Source: Coleofasciculaceae cyanobacterium (GTDB taxonomy: Bacteria; Cyanobacteriota; Cyanobacteriia; Cyanobacteriales; Xenococcaceae). From it: a DNA stretch of 64,000 nt. The notes under the pieces were generated by a model. The model was not told the origin of the DNA and did no database searches. It saw only the letters and a program-made list of their open reading frames with translations. The stretch covers positions 1-64,000 of the forward strand of contig DATNPK010000110.1 of the NCBI GenBank assembly GCA_036703275.1. Reading direction: 5' to 3'. A program made the position numbers and the translations under genes. The stretch's first letter is position 1. Every line of letters begins with the position of its first letter. Shown piece after piece: positions 1 through 8,675 of the stretch.

Positions 1-790
1 CTCCTGCTTTAACCGCCGTTTGAATTAATTCAGGACTGGGCTTAACGGCAGCCTTAATAAAGGCAGGCAATACTAAAACTATAAATAAAGCTAAAAAAGG
101 CAGAGTGATTGAAAGGGTATATTCTGGCAGTACGCCTAAACTGAAAATGCTACCGATAACTACACTAAAAAAAGTGATCGCCACAATCCCCGTAGTTTTA
201 TTTCCTCCATAAACTTCTCCCTGTGAAATAGCAGTAATTGCAGCAATGTAAAAGAGCGGAATTAAGGCTAAATACCAACGATCGCCAACTACATCAGGAA
301 ACGCGCTGACTCCTAGTAACAAGTTACCCCCGCGACACATTCCCATATTAACCGGACCAAGAATTGTGTGATGTTTACCCCATTTGTCGTACAAAAGGGC
401 AGTTAAGGCTACAGTTATTGCTAAAGCTGCACTTAAGTCAGACACCATCGCAGCAGCGACAATACCCAAAACTAATAATCCAGTCGATAAAGCGATCGCT
501 ATTGATAAAGAGGCTCTACCACTAGGGATTGGTCGTTCGGGACGTTCTACTAGATCTAACTGGGCATCGCAGACATCGTTAAAGACAACTCCTCCGCCAT
601 AAAGCCCTGTAGTAGATAGAATCAGCCAGCCAAGAGTAGTAAAATTTAGACTGTTTCCCACCGTAACCCCAGCAGCCGCGTAGCCTAAAAGGATATCTGC
701 CCAAGCAGTAGTAATGTTGGCAGGACGCATTAACTGTAAATAAGCCCAGATAGACTGGGACTTAGCTGATTGAATCGTTGTTATGGACAT
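1..790 (-). CDS. eboC: EboC, UbiA-family prenyltransferase-like membrane protein (3' end cut by window edge)
   Basis: The minus-strand frame opens with ATG at 790 and runs without a stop to the window edge (263 codons seen). It has the UbiA signature N-D-x-x-D-x-x-x-D (N71, D72, D75, D79) followed by ERPERPIPSG, and a second aspartate motif YDKWGKH near residue 130. Hydrophobic segments fill most of the rest, so it is an integral membrane protein. UbiA enzymes transfer prenyl groups to acceptor rings; the substrate of the ebo member is not known. The name rests on context: it lies 100 nt downstream of the TatD-like eboB and behind eboA, the eboA-B-C order of the ebo cluster. eboD-F would lie beyond the left edge. 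Without that context it would only be called UbiA family. Confidence 0.85.
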   Translation of the reverse strand, partial: MSITTIQSAKSQSIWAYLQLMRPANITTAWADILLGYAAAGVTVGNSLNFTTLGWLILSTTGLYGGGVVFNDVCDAQLDLVERPERPIPSGRASLSIAIALSTGLLVLGIVAAAMVSDLSAALAITVALTALLYDKWGKHHTILGPVNMGMCRGGNLLLGVSAFPDVVGDRWYLALIPLFYIAAITAISQGEVYGGNKTTGIVAITFFSVVIGSIFSLGVLPEYTLSITLPFLALFIVLVLPAFIKAAVKPSPELIQTAVKAG

Positions 791-890
791 TTTGGACTAA
801 GTAAAAAGTGAAAAGTAATTGGTAAAGGCGAATAGTGAGACAGTTGCGGTTGAACCTGTAGGGCTGACCAGATGCTGTCAAAATCCCCAA

Positions 891-1817
891 CTAAGCAATA
901 ACCATGGATTTTTCTGGATTTGATTCAACTAGAGGCTGTTGTCCTCTAAGTACCGAATTGCCGCTGTATAGTTCACGTTGATCGATAGGAGTTGAGTTTA
1001 GCCAATCGCTTTCTTTAATTTGACCACTTTGACCATAAGCAGTCAGAGCATTTTGATAGCAAACAGCTTTGATCTGGTTTTCAGGAATTCCTCTTAGTGC
1101 CATTAATTGAGCCGTTTTAGGTACAGCTAAAGGATCGCTTACTCCCCAATCGGCACTACTATCAACAATAATGCGATCGCAACCATAAGTCCGCACTACT
1201 TCTACCATTCTTTCGTTGCCCATTTTAGTGTTGGGATAAATAGTAAATCCAGCCCAAAAGCCTCTGTCTAGTACTTCTTTGGCAGTTTCTTCGTTATTGT
1301 GATCGACGATTACTTGAGAAGGATCTAAACCATGTTCTAAACAGACATCCATACTGACAGATGTACCCGCTTTTTTATCCCGATGGGGTGTGTGGATCAT
1401 TACGGGTAAATTTAATTCTTTAGCTAACTCTAACTGAAGGCGGAAATACTTGTCTTCTGCTGGAGTCATATCGTCATAACCAATTTCACCAATGGCTACC
1501 ACCCCTTCTTTGCAAGCATACAAAGGCAAGATTTGCATTACCGCTTCTGCTAAAGCTTCGTTGTTGGCTTCTTTGGAATTCAAACCAATCGTGCAGTAGT
1601 GTTTAATGCCAAATTGACTAGCGCGGAATCTTTCCCAACCAACCAAAGAACTTAGATAATCTTGATAAGTATCGACGCTAGTGCGGGGTTGTCCTAACCA
1701 GAAAGCTGGTTCAATTATCGCTACTATTCCCGCCTTCGCCATGGCTTGATAGTCATCAGTAGTTCTAGCAGTCATGTGGATATGAGGGTCTATCAGCATC
1801 ATATTATTGTTTTGCAT
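891..1817 (-). CDS. eboB: EboB, TatD-family metal-dependent hydrolase
   Basis: This 308-residue TIM-barrel protein has amidohydrolase-type metal ligands: the HxH pair H12/H14 in DPHIHM, a glutamate in AIGEIGYD, a histidine in MIHTPHRD, VDHNN, and a late aspartate in IVDSSADWG. TatD proteins are metal-dependent nucleases or hydrolases, but the substrate of the ebo branch is not established. The first residues MQNNNMM hold three possible Met starts, and the conserved part begins just after them. It sits between eboA (220 nt upstream) and eboC (100 nt downstream) on the same strand. In Nostoc punctiforme the ebo cluster is needed to move a scytonemin precursor to the periplasm; a similar role here is inferred from gene order. 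Confidence 0.85.
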   Translation of the reverse strand: MQNNNMMLIDPHIHMTARTTDDYQAMAKAGIVAIIEPAFWLGQPRTSVDTYQDYLSSLVGWERFRASQFGIKHYCTIGLNSKEANNEALAEAVMQILPLYACKEGVVAIGEIGYDDMTPAEDKYFRLQLELAKELNLPVMIHTPHRDKKAGTSVSMDVCLEHGLDPSQVIVDHNNEETAKEVLDRGFWAGFTIYPNTKMGNERMVEVVRTYGCDRIIVDSSADWGVSDPLAVPKTAQLMALRGIPENQIKAVCYQNALTAYGQSGQIKESDWLNSTPIDQRELYSGNSVLRGQQPLVESNPEKSMVIA

Positions 1818-2037
1818 TGGTTTAGTTATTTTTTATAATGAAGGTCTAATCTGAATTAAAAATTGCCCTGAAGCCTAGGTTGTACTTTATCTAGATATAT
1901 GTTTTTCTTACCTTAAATTAACTAATTACAGATGTAAGTGATCTCAATTTGCACAATGCGTATTAGTTGAAATTTCAGCTCTAAAAGAATAAATTCATTT
2001 TCGTGCTCGCGCTCAAAATTAAACTAAATTAAACTAA

Positions 2038-2781
2038 TTAAGGCAATTGAGAGCCTAATTTAAGTTCAGCGACAGCTTCAGATTTAAAAGGCATGACCAA
2101 CTCCCAAAGTTCAGGACTAACCGTTCTATTTGCTGCCAATCTTTCACAAGCATAGTCAATTAGCATTTGGGATAATTGCTGGTTGTTACGAAATTCTAAA
2201 CCGTAAATAAGATGTAGAGGACTACCAACAAATAAAGCTTTGAGAACCATCTGATTCCAGGCTAATTCCTCCAAATATTTAGCAGGGTAGGGATTGTTTA
2301 AAGTCACCGCATTAAACACTGAAGTCATATTACTACGAATACCTTCAGCAGCACGTAGTTGAAATTTTTCAGGATGGGGCAATAAAGGTAAACTTTGATA
2401 AAAAGCGATCGCTTCCCCTACATCTGCTGCTGCTATAATTTTGTCTAGGGTTGCTACATATTTAGCTGCATTTTCTGAGGGAAAAGATAATATTAGTAGT
2501 GTTCGACCAAACTGATCTAAAGTCCAGTTAGCGGGATTCCAGCCCCTAACGAGTTTTGCTACTGTCTGCAACTCCTCTAATGATAAATTTAATTTTTCCT
2601 GACCAAGATAACGCGGTACAGCACTAAATGAAGTAAATAAAGTTTTTTCTGAAGCACCGTTAGCCAACTCGGCTATTTTTTGATTTAGCCAGGTTTGATT
2701 GTCAGCAGAAATCCTATTTTTTAGTAAATTTATTAATAGTGATTTTGTTTTATTTATTTTAATATCCGTCTCAATAAACAT
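2038..2781 (-). CDS. eboA: EboA-domain protein, first gene of the ebo cluster
   Basis: This 247-residue protein has no signal peptide, membrane span or obvious catalytic motif. It is mainly helical and leucine-rich, with conserved-looking central segments (LVRGWNPANWTLDQFGR, YLEELAWNQMVLKALFVG, HLIYGLEFRNN). EboA has no known biochemical activity; it is the family that defines the ebo metabolite-traffic cluster. The assignment rests on overall resemblance plus its position directly before a TatD-type hydrolase and a UbiA-type protein on the same strand. The 166 nt upstream should hold the cluster promoter; I see no clear operator there. The neighbouring antiporter gene upstream is read in the same direction. 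Confidence 0.75.
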   Translation of the reverse strand: MFIETDIKINKTKSLLINLLKNRISADNQTWLNQKIAELANGASEKTLFTSFSAVPRYLGQEKLNLSLEELQTVAKLVRGWNPANWTLDQFGRTLLILSFPSENAAKYVATLDKIIAAADVGEAIAFYQSLPLLPHPEKFQLRAAEGIRSNMTSVFNAVTLNNPYPAKYLEELAWNQMVLKALFVGSPLHLIYGLEFRNNQQLSQMLIDYACERLAANRTVSPELWELVMPFKSEAVAELKLGSQLP

Positions 2782-2947
2782 AATTTAAACAGCTGTACTA
2801 TATTGTCCACAAATATAACCTTGTCTCTTTAACAACAGCCACGTAGTTTTACGATCTTTATGCAATCTTTTTGTATAACAACTATTTTTTTACAAAAAGA
2901 TAAAGTAGATTATTTAGAGCAACATCGTTGTTTGTTTACCGACGCTT

Positions 2948-4687
2948 TTAATTACTTATCTGCTTAGAGAAGTCTCTAATGCCAAGATAACGATCTGTAC
3001 GAATTTCTTGTATTGATGAATTTACTCTTTCTCGATCTTCTCCTAAAGTATCAAGAATTTGCCTGCCCATTTCTAAAGCTGCCTCAAATTCTGGCTGAAC
3101 TACCTCTGTTGCACCCAATTTAGTCAACAGATCGATTTCGCGATCGCTATGGGAACGAGCTACTATATCTATACCAGGGGCAAAATTTTTAGCTTGCTGA
3201 AGCAAAATACGAGAACTAGAAGGATCGGGAAGCGCAATCGCGATCGCTTTAGCTTTATTTAAGTATGCTTTTTCCAGAACTAATTCTGCATCAGCATCGC
3301 CATAAATATAGGGAATTTTCTCTCGTCGCAAACTTCTAATTGCAGCCTCGCTATTTTCGATGACTAAGACTGGATAGTCATGATTGCGCAATACTCTGAC
3401 GACGATTCGTCCTACTCTACCGTAACCCGCCACCACAACATGATTACAAAGAGTTGCAGGAACGTCGATACTTTTATTCTGTTGTCGCTGTCTTAAATAG
3501 TTGGCAATATATGGCACTGCTGCCAGCCTTTGAGCTATTTCTGGTGAAAATCTCATGCCAATAGGAGTTAATACTAGAGTAATCGCCGTAGTCCCAATTA
3601 ATAGATCGTATTGATCTTGATTAATAAATCCTAATTGTTCGCCTAAGACAGCCAAAACAAAAGAAAATTCGCCAATTTGATTCAGTCCTAAACTACTAAT
3701 GATTGAGGTTTTAAAAGAATAGCCAAACTGCCAAATAATTGGCAGAACAATAGCTGCTTTCCCAATCATTACCAAAGCAACTAAACCAATGATTACGCCA
3801 AAGTTTTGCCAGAGAGTAGTCGGATTTATGAGCATCCCAATTGAAGCAAAAAACAAGCAGGCAAACGTATCACGTAAGGGAATCATTTTGGCCAAAGCGT
3901 GATCGGCATAATCAATTTCGGATATAGTTAATCCTGCGACAAAAGCACCCATTTCTATAGATAAGCCCAATTTAGCAGTAATTAATGCTACGCCTAAACA
4001 TAGAGCAATAACCGTCAATAAAAATAATTCACTGTTCTCTGTTTTGGCTACGGTGGACATCACATAAGGAACAACCCAATATCCTCCCGCGATCGCGCCA
4101 GCAAAAAAGAACACCGCCTTCATTATTGCTACAGTTAAGGCAAAAACTAAATTATCTGGCTGATTTAGTGCTGGTAATACTGCCAACATTAATCCCAAGG
4201 CCAAATCTTGAGCAATTAAGATTGCTAACATTACTTGACCATGGACGGTATTAACTTCTCCTCTTTCAGTAAGAGTCTTTAACACAACTGCTGTAGAAGA
4301 AAGAGATAAAACTGCACCGATGAAAATACCTTCAACGGGAGTTGCCACCCAACCCCAGAGGATTGTCAAAACTGCAACTAGAGCAATCGTCAAACCAATC
4401 TGTAAAATGCTGCCGGCGATCGCAATATTTTTAACTCGTTTAAGTTCAGCCAGAGAAAATTCAACTCCCAAAGCGAAAAGCAAAAAAGCAACGCCAATTT
4501 CTGCTAAAGCTTTAATGTCTTCGATTTGAGCGATCTGTGCTAATCCAAAAGGACCAATTACTAAACCACAAACAAGATAGCCCAGTAGAACAGGCTGGCG
4601 CAAACGATGAGCGATATAACCACTTAATGCAGATGCTCCCAACACAGTAGTAAGATCGATGATGAAAGTATGGTTTGCTCCTGCCAT
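2948..4687 (-). CDS. CPA2-family cation/proton antiporter with TrkA-N (RCK) domain
   Basis: The 579-residue protein has an N-terminal membrane part (about residues 8-385, some twelve hydrophobic segments), including the family-typical LLFALGVEFSL and a long run of glycine and small residues. A cytosolic Rossmann domain follows from about residue 418, opening with VVAGYGRVGRIV (nucleotide-binding GxGxxG) and typical of TrkA-N/RCK regulation. Family members (KefB/KefC, NapA types) exchange K+ or Na+ for protons in the plasma or thylakoid membrane. The ion cannot be told from sequence alone. It is likely monocistronic, 166 nt from eboA and 167 nt from the glycosyltransferase, on the same strand as both. 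Confidence 0.85.
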   Translation of the reverse strand: MAGANHTFIIDLTTVLGASALSGYIAHRLRQPVLLGYLVCGLVIGPFGLAQIAQIEDIKALAEIGVAFLLFALGVEFSLAELKRVKNIAIAGSILQIGLTIALVAVLTILWGWVATPVEGIFIGAVLSLSSTAVVLKTLTERGEVNTVHGQVMLAILIAQDLALGLMLAVLPALNQPDNLVFALTVAIMKAVFFFAGAIAGGYWVVPYVMSTVAKTENSELFLLTVIALCLGVALITAKLGLSIEMGAFVAGLTISEIDYADHALAKMIPLRDTFACLFFASIGMLINPTTLWQNFGVIIGLVALVMIGKAAIVLPIIWQFGYSFKTSIISSLGLNQIGEFSFVLAVLGEQLGFINQDQYDLLIGTTAITLVLTPIGMRFSPEIAQRLAAVPYIANYLRQRQQNKSIDVPATLCNHVVVAGYGRVGRIVVRVLRNHDYPVLVIENSEAAIRSLRREKIPYIYGDADAELVLEKAYLNKAKAIAIALPDPSSSRILLQQAKNFAPGIDIVARSHSDREIDLLTKLGATEVVQPEFEAALEMGRQILDTLGEDRERVNSSIQEIRTDRYLGIRDFSKQISN

Positions 4688-4854
4688 GTAATTAATTGTT
4701 AGTATTTTGGCTTAAAAATAATTGTATCGAGTAAGATAAAAATTTTACTGTAACGGCAATAATTTAAAATACCAAAAAAACAGAGAGGCAAAATTGAAAT
4801 ACCTCTCCATCCAGCTAAATAATTAAAAAAAAATACGATTAAGTAACAAATCCA

Positions 4855-6153
4855 CTATACCGCAGGTTTGAACAACCCTAGTTTTTGCCACAGCTGATTT
4901 AACGCAAACATATACTGTTGATCTAATTGGTTGGCAACGCCATCCCAACTAAACTTAGCTTCAACTCTATTTCTAGCGTTTGTTGCCAACTCTTTATGCC
5001 ACTGTTCATCAGACAAAATAGAGTCGATTGCTTTGGCAAAAGCTATCTCATCTTGAGGAGGCACAAGCAACCCTGTTTTACCATCTGCGACAGAGAATTT
5101 TAAACCTCCCACGTTAGCAGCGATTACGGGAGTGCGTGAAGCCATAGCCTCAATTGCTACTAAGCCAAAAGGTTCATAATGGCTGGGAACAACGCAGACA
5201 TCAGCAGCAGCGTAATAGTAGGCTAAATCTTCGTGTTGAACTCGACCTACAAATTCGGTTATTTTTTCAATATTTAGTTCTTTAACAATACTAGCAATAC
5301 GATTCTTTTCAATACCATCACTTTCTCCTGGAGTACTGCCTCCCACAATCTTTAATTTGAGGTTTTCGTGGCGTTTGACCTCATCTTTGGCGATCGCTCT
5401 AACTAGAGTTTCAATTCCTTTGCGCTCATCAAAACGCCCTGCATACATGACTAGCTTGGTTTCGGGACTTACGCCGATCTTTGCTCTCCCCGCGGCGCGA
5501 TCGACACTACCAAAACAGTCGATATCTGTCCCGCAAGGAATAACCGTAACGTTACCCTTTTTGGATACTAGCGATCGCATATGTTCTTGTTCTTGAGGGG
5601 AAGTTGCAATGATCGTGTCTGCGGTTTCTAAACATTCTTTTTCTACCCGTAAACGTGTTTTGGCAATTAAAGGAATAGTATTAATCGAACGATACTTAAC
5701 TGCTCCTAATGAGTGGTATGTATGCAAATGTTGAACGGTTTGAAGTTTTTTGATTTCCATTCCAACCCATCCAGAAAGCCAGTAATTGCTATGAATTAGA
5801 GGATATATTGTTTTCTGTTGATGCTGATAGTCAAAAAAGGCTTTAACGAACTCTGGCAAGTAATTAAAAATTTTTTGTCTGGCAACAAACCTTTGAGGTC
5901 CTGCCGTTAAGCGAATTGTCCGACAATTAGGACTATGTTCTACAATCTTTTCCTGATTAGCGTCACTGCGACGAGTAAACATATCTACTTGCCAACCCTG
6001 ACGAGCTAAAGCTTCTCCTACCTGTCTAACGTAGACATTCTGCCCTCCTGCTTCTTCTTTGCCAATATCGATAGCAGGGTCTCCATGAACAGAAATTAAA
6101 GCAATTTTTCCTCTACTTTTGGGTAACATGATTTTGTTTTTTTTACTTATCAA
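4855..6153 (-). CDS. GT4-family glycosyltransferase
   Basis: This 432-residue protein has the GT-B fold pattern of family GT4. The N-terminal acceptor domain carries GGQNVYVRQVGEALA, which resembles sucrose-phosphate synthase-like and other retaining glycosyltransferases. The C-terminal donor domain has VMYAGRFDERKGIETLV and the E-x7-E signature within EPFGLVAIEA. It should transfer a sugar from a nucleotide-activated donor, perhaps in polysaccharide or glycolipid synthesis; the acceptor is unknown. Two Met codons (residues 1 and 9) could start it and no ribosome site decides between them. It has no sugar-gene neighbours, and an AT-rich gap of about 300 nt separates it from dut. Confidence 0.85.
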   Translation of the reverse strand: MISKKNKIMLPKSRGKIALISVHGDPAIDIGKEEAGGQNVYVRQVGEALARQGWQVDMFTRRSDANQEKIVEHSPNCRTIRLTAGPQRFVARQKIFNYLPEFVKAFFDYQHQQKTIYPLIHSNYWLSGWVGMEIKKLQTVQHLHTYHSLGAVKYRSINTIPLIAKTRLRVEKECLETADTIIATSPQEQEHMRSLVSKKGNVTVIPCGTDIDCFGSVDRAAGRAKIGVSPETKLVMYAGRFDERKGIETLVRAIAKDEVKRHENLKLKIVGGSTPGESDGIEKNRIASIVKELNIEKITEFVGRVQHEDLAYYYAAADVCVVPSHYEPFGLVAIEAMASRTPVIAANVGGLKFSVADGKTGLLVPPQDEIAFAKAIDSILSDEQWHKELATNARNRVEAKFSWDGVANQLDQQYMFALNQLWQKLGLFKPAV

Positions 6154-6450
6154 AGACTAAGATTTATTTGTCTGTGAATATTTTATTCTAATGTTTCTAG
6201 TACTGCATCTTTCCTCAGTTATAAATCTCTAGTCGCAATTGCACCGTATAATTTAATACTTTTTTAATATTTATTAACAAATTTGAAAAATAGTTTAAAT
6301 AAATAAATTTACAGCTTTAAAAAATCGAGATTAATAATAATAATAAAGCAGTACAATGCTGTTTAAAGATTTGTTACCTAAAATAAAGCTATTTTTAAGT
6401 CAAAAACAAATACATTGACAGTAAATAAAATCAAATTCATCTGATAATTG

Positions 6451-6885
6451 CTACTTCATTGTTCCCGTAGATCCAAAACCCTTGTTGTTCCTTGAGGTGC
6501 TATCTAATTTGTCTACTACTGTTATTTTAGCCTGAATAATCGAAGCCACTACCATTTGAGCAATTTTCATTCCTGGAACAATTTGAAATGATTTTTTTCC
6601 ATGATTAATTAAAATAATCCCAATTTCACCACGGTATCCAGCATCAATTGTGCCAGGCGAATTTAAAACAGTAACTGAATGTTTTAATGCCAGTCCACTA
6701 CGGGGACGTATTTGCGCTTCTATACCAAGAGGAAGAGCGATCGCAATACCAGTATTAATTAGCTGAGTTTCTCCTGGTAGGATCTCTGTCTCTTCAATAG
6801 CAAACAAGTCTAATCCTGCATCTTCTGAATGAGCGTAGTCAGGAATAATCGCAGATTGATTTAGTTTTAAAATTTTGATTTCCAT
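6451..6885 (-). CDS. dut: deoxyuridine 5'-triphosphate nucleotidohydrolase (dUTPase)
   Basis: It hydrolyses dUTP to dUMP and pyrophosphate, keeping uracil out of DNA and feeding dTMP synthesis. All five trimeric dUTPase motifs are visible: [22 protein letters not shown], a motif 4 region ([12 protein letters not shown]) and the C-terminal [11 protein letters not shown] start it at the ATG at 6885 ([10 protein letters not shown]), which gives 144 residues, the usual family length. An upstream in-frame ATG at 6909 would add eight unconserved residues (MYGYIYAT). It stands alone between AT-rich spacers, with the repeat zone immediately upstream. Confidence 0.95.
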   Translation of the reverse strand: MEIKILKLNQSAIIPDYAHSEDAGLDLFAIEETEILPGETQLINTGIAIALPLGIEAQIRPRSGLALKHSVTVLNSPGTIDAGYRGEIGIILINHGKKSFQIVPGMKIAQMVVASIIQAKITVVDKLDSTSRNNKGFGSTGTMK

Positions 6886-6946
6886 AGTTGCGTATATATA
6901 GCCGTACAAGATTAGCTTAAGACAATTGAGGTGATTGGCTCGAAGA

Positions 6947-6974
6947 TAGTAGGTAGTAGCTAGTAGGTAGTAGG
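6947..6974. repeat. short tandem heptamer repeat (TAGTAGG x4)
   Basis: Four adjacent 7-nt units: TAGTAGG, TAGTAGC, TAGTAGG, TAGTAGG. This matches the short-tandem-repeat class common between cyanobacterial genes. It lies 60 nt upstream of dut, at the start of the gene-free repeat zone. Confidence 0.8.
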
Positions 6975-6999
6975 TAATTATTACTCATTATTTGCGTAG

Positions 7000-7400
7000 C
7001 TTATCCTTTAGGACTTATTACGCTTTGCTGAGATTTACCGAGCGCAATTGTTAACCGAGAAGTATTGAGGCATGGTTGGCAGGCAAATCAATCATCTGTG
7101 TTCATATCGTCTTCATCTGTGCGATATGCCCTAAAGGATATGCGGAGCGGTATGCTTTAGCACTAACTACGTGTGACGCGAACTTCTAATCCTTTAGGAC
7201 GCGAAGCGGTATGCTAAAGCCCTAAAAGATTCTCTTCGGTCTCGGAGCGGTATGAAGTAAGCATTTGCCAATCGCGGATTCACGGATAAACCGCACTCCG
7301 CCCTTCGGTCTCGAAGCTTATCCGTGATAGACTAGCTTCGCGTCGTCCTTTAGGACGTAAGGAGCTAATCATGCACGGGTCATATCCTTTAGGGGACTTT
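7000..7400. repeat. cluster of small palindromic dispersed repeats
   Basis: No plausible gene is seen here. The stretch is built of related palindromic pieces around the core CCTTTAGG: TATCCTTTAGGAC near 7004, GCCCTAAAGGATA near 7128, CCTTTAGGACGCGAAGCGG near 7191, the perfect palindrome GTCCTTTAGGAC at 7345-7356, and a last copy near 7384. A 9-bp inverted repeat CACGGATAA (7281-7289) / TTATCCGTG (7318-7326) encloses a GC-richer loop. The same core recurs near 29862 and 63717-63775, so it is a dispersed family. The remaining flank (7401-7580) is AT-rich with nothing recognisable. Confidence 0.75.
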
Positions 7401-7580
7401 TTCGAGAGTAAGATCTCAGACAGATCGCTCCACTACTAAATCTTTTATTACTTTTAATTAATAAAATGAGTTTTTGGCTGAAAAATTATTCTCAAAATAT
7501 ACTGTCAGATATTTACATATATCGAATGAATTCGATCAATATATACAGTAAAGCTGATTTGTTCTTGCACTAAATGTTTA

Positions 7581-7770
7581 GGCGTTGCTAAATGAAGGGA
7601 TGATTATATGATTCTTACAACTAAGCAAATTAATTAAAAAGCTAATAGCTAATAGCTGATAGCCGATAGCTGATAGCTACGAACAGATTACTTTGAGCGT
7701 GGGAGATGCTCTGAGCTTAAGAGCATATCTAACCACGCTGTTAGGTTTCATACTTCAAATCAGCAACGCC
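7581..7770. mobile_element. 190-bp MITE-like element with 8-bp target duplication
   Basis: The ends are inverted: GGCGTTGCT at 7581-7589 and AGCAACGCC at 7762-7770, with weaker similarity for about 15 nt further in. Directly outside both ends is the same 8-mer AATGTTTA (7573-7580 and 7771-7778), a perfect target-site duplication. The element is far too short for a transposase. Inside it are five GCTRATA-type heptads (7641-7675) and a hairpin with arms AGCGTGG (7696-7702) / CCACGCT (7733-7739). It would need a transposase in trans. The right end closely matches one near 63855. The following gene starts 35 nt past the duplication, so its promoter or leader may lie inside the element. Confidence 0.85.
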
Positions 7771-7812
7771 AATGTTTAAAGTGTTTAAATAAAGATTAGC
7801 GAAAGGAGACAC

Positions 7813-8229
7813 ATGAACGCATCGGAAAGAGCCAAAGGTTTAGATATTGCCACTAAAATCGCCTCTGTCGTTACTTTGTTTAAAACACAATTTCCTGATG
7901 CCAAAGCCGATCTTAAACCATGGCAAAACGACCCTGATACCCGTGAGCTAGTCGATCCCGACTCGATTGATATTGGATTTCATTTTCCAGGCTGGAGTAG
8001 ACGCTACCAAAGTAACAGTATTTTAGTGCAAATTCGTTTTTACAAAGATCCTACCGAAGAGGCGGAAAAATTCATCGGCGTAGAAACCTGTGGTTTTAGT
8101 CATGTAGGTCAGGCTTGGAAATTTTCAACCATAGACAGTTGGCAATGTGTTGGTCAATGCCAACCAGCGCAAGACGCAGAAAAGCAATTAAAGCTGTTTT
8201 GTCGTCAGGTATTTGAATTATTTGATTAA
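7813..8229 (+). CDS. conserved hypothetical protein, 138 aa
   Basis: A good ribosome site (AAGGAG, 7-8 nt before the ATG) and neighbour-like codon use support a real gene. The product is soluble, with no signal peptide or membrane segment. It is rich in aromatic residues (GFHFPGWSRRYQSN, ACNW-like WKFSTIDSWQCVGQC) and has three cysteines late in the chain. I do not recognise a named domain; it looks like a small cyanobacterial protein of unknown function. It begins just downstream of the MITE-like insertion and converges on the thioredoxin-like gene, the two stop codons lying back to back at 8229/8230. Confidence 0.75.
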   Translation: MNASERAKGLDIATKIASVVTLFKTQFPDAKADLKPWQNDPDTRELVDPDSIDIGFHFPGWSRRYQSNSILVQIRFYKDPTEEAEKFIGVETCGFSHVGQAWKFSTIDSWQCVGQCQPAQDAEKQLKLFCRQVFELFD

Positions 8230-8574
8230 CTAGCTAGTAAAAAGAGTTGGGGTATTACTCATCAGTCTTTCTAAAGCAAGTTGAAGGCGATCGCGACTAT
8301 TAAAGTTATCTAGTTTCTGAATCAGTTTGCCATCATGAAATAGCATGATTGTTGGTAAATTTCTAAGACAATAATAGTTAGTTAGTTTAAAATTGTCGTC
8401 AGCATGGATTGAAACCAATTTAATCGGTTCATTGTTATCTGACTGAAGTGTTTCCAACATAGGGTTAATTAATCGACATAAACCACACCAGGGACTCCAA
8501 AAATGTACCAATACTGGGCGGGATGCTTCTAATACCTCTATTTGAAAATTGGCTTCATTGACTGCGGATATCAT
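8230..8574 (-). CDS. thioredoxin-family protein
   Basis: A 114-residue thioredoxin fold with the active site WCGLC (C30, C33) preceded by VLVHFWSP, and the cis-proline region LRNLPTIMLFHDGK. Thioredoxins reduce protein disulfides, usually with electrons from thioredoxin reductase or ferredoxin. The central pair is Gly-Leu instead of the classical Gly-Pro, which usually shifts redox potential, so the partners may differ from those of canonical TrxA. Cytosolic; no signal peptide. It ends stop-to-stop with the convergent upstream gene and is read in the same direction as nnrU, 101 nt away. Confidence 0.88.
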   Translation of the reverse strand: MISAVNEANFQIEVLEASRPVLVHFWSPWCGLCRLINPMLETLQSDNNEPIKLVSIHADDNFKLTNYYCLRNLPTIMLFHDGKLIQKLDNFNSRDRLQLALERLMSNTPTLFTS

Positions 8575-8675
8575 ATAAATATAAACGCCTTTTAATCTAC
8601 TTTAGATACTTTGAGCTATGCTACATCTAATCGGGATCATCTGAAAAGGCTATATTAAACAATATCGTCAAAACT

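Noticed and set aside
384-602. Plus-strand reading opposite eboC
   Set aside because: Shadow of the membrane protein on the other strand, with no ribosome site and no plausible family.
7641-7682. CRISPR-like array
   Set aside because: The repeat unit is 7 nt with no unique spacers and no cas genes; it is a short tandem repeat.
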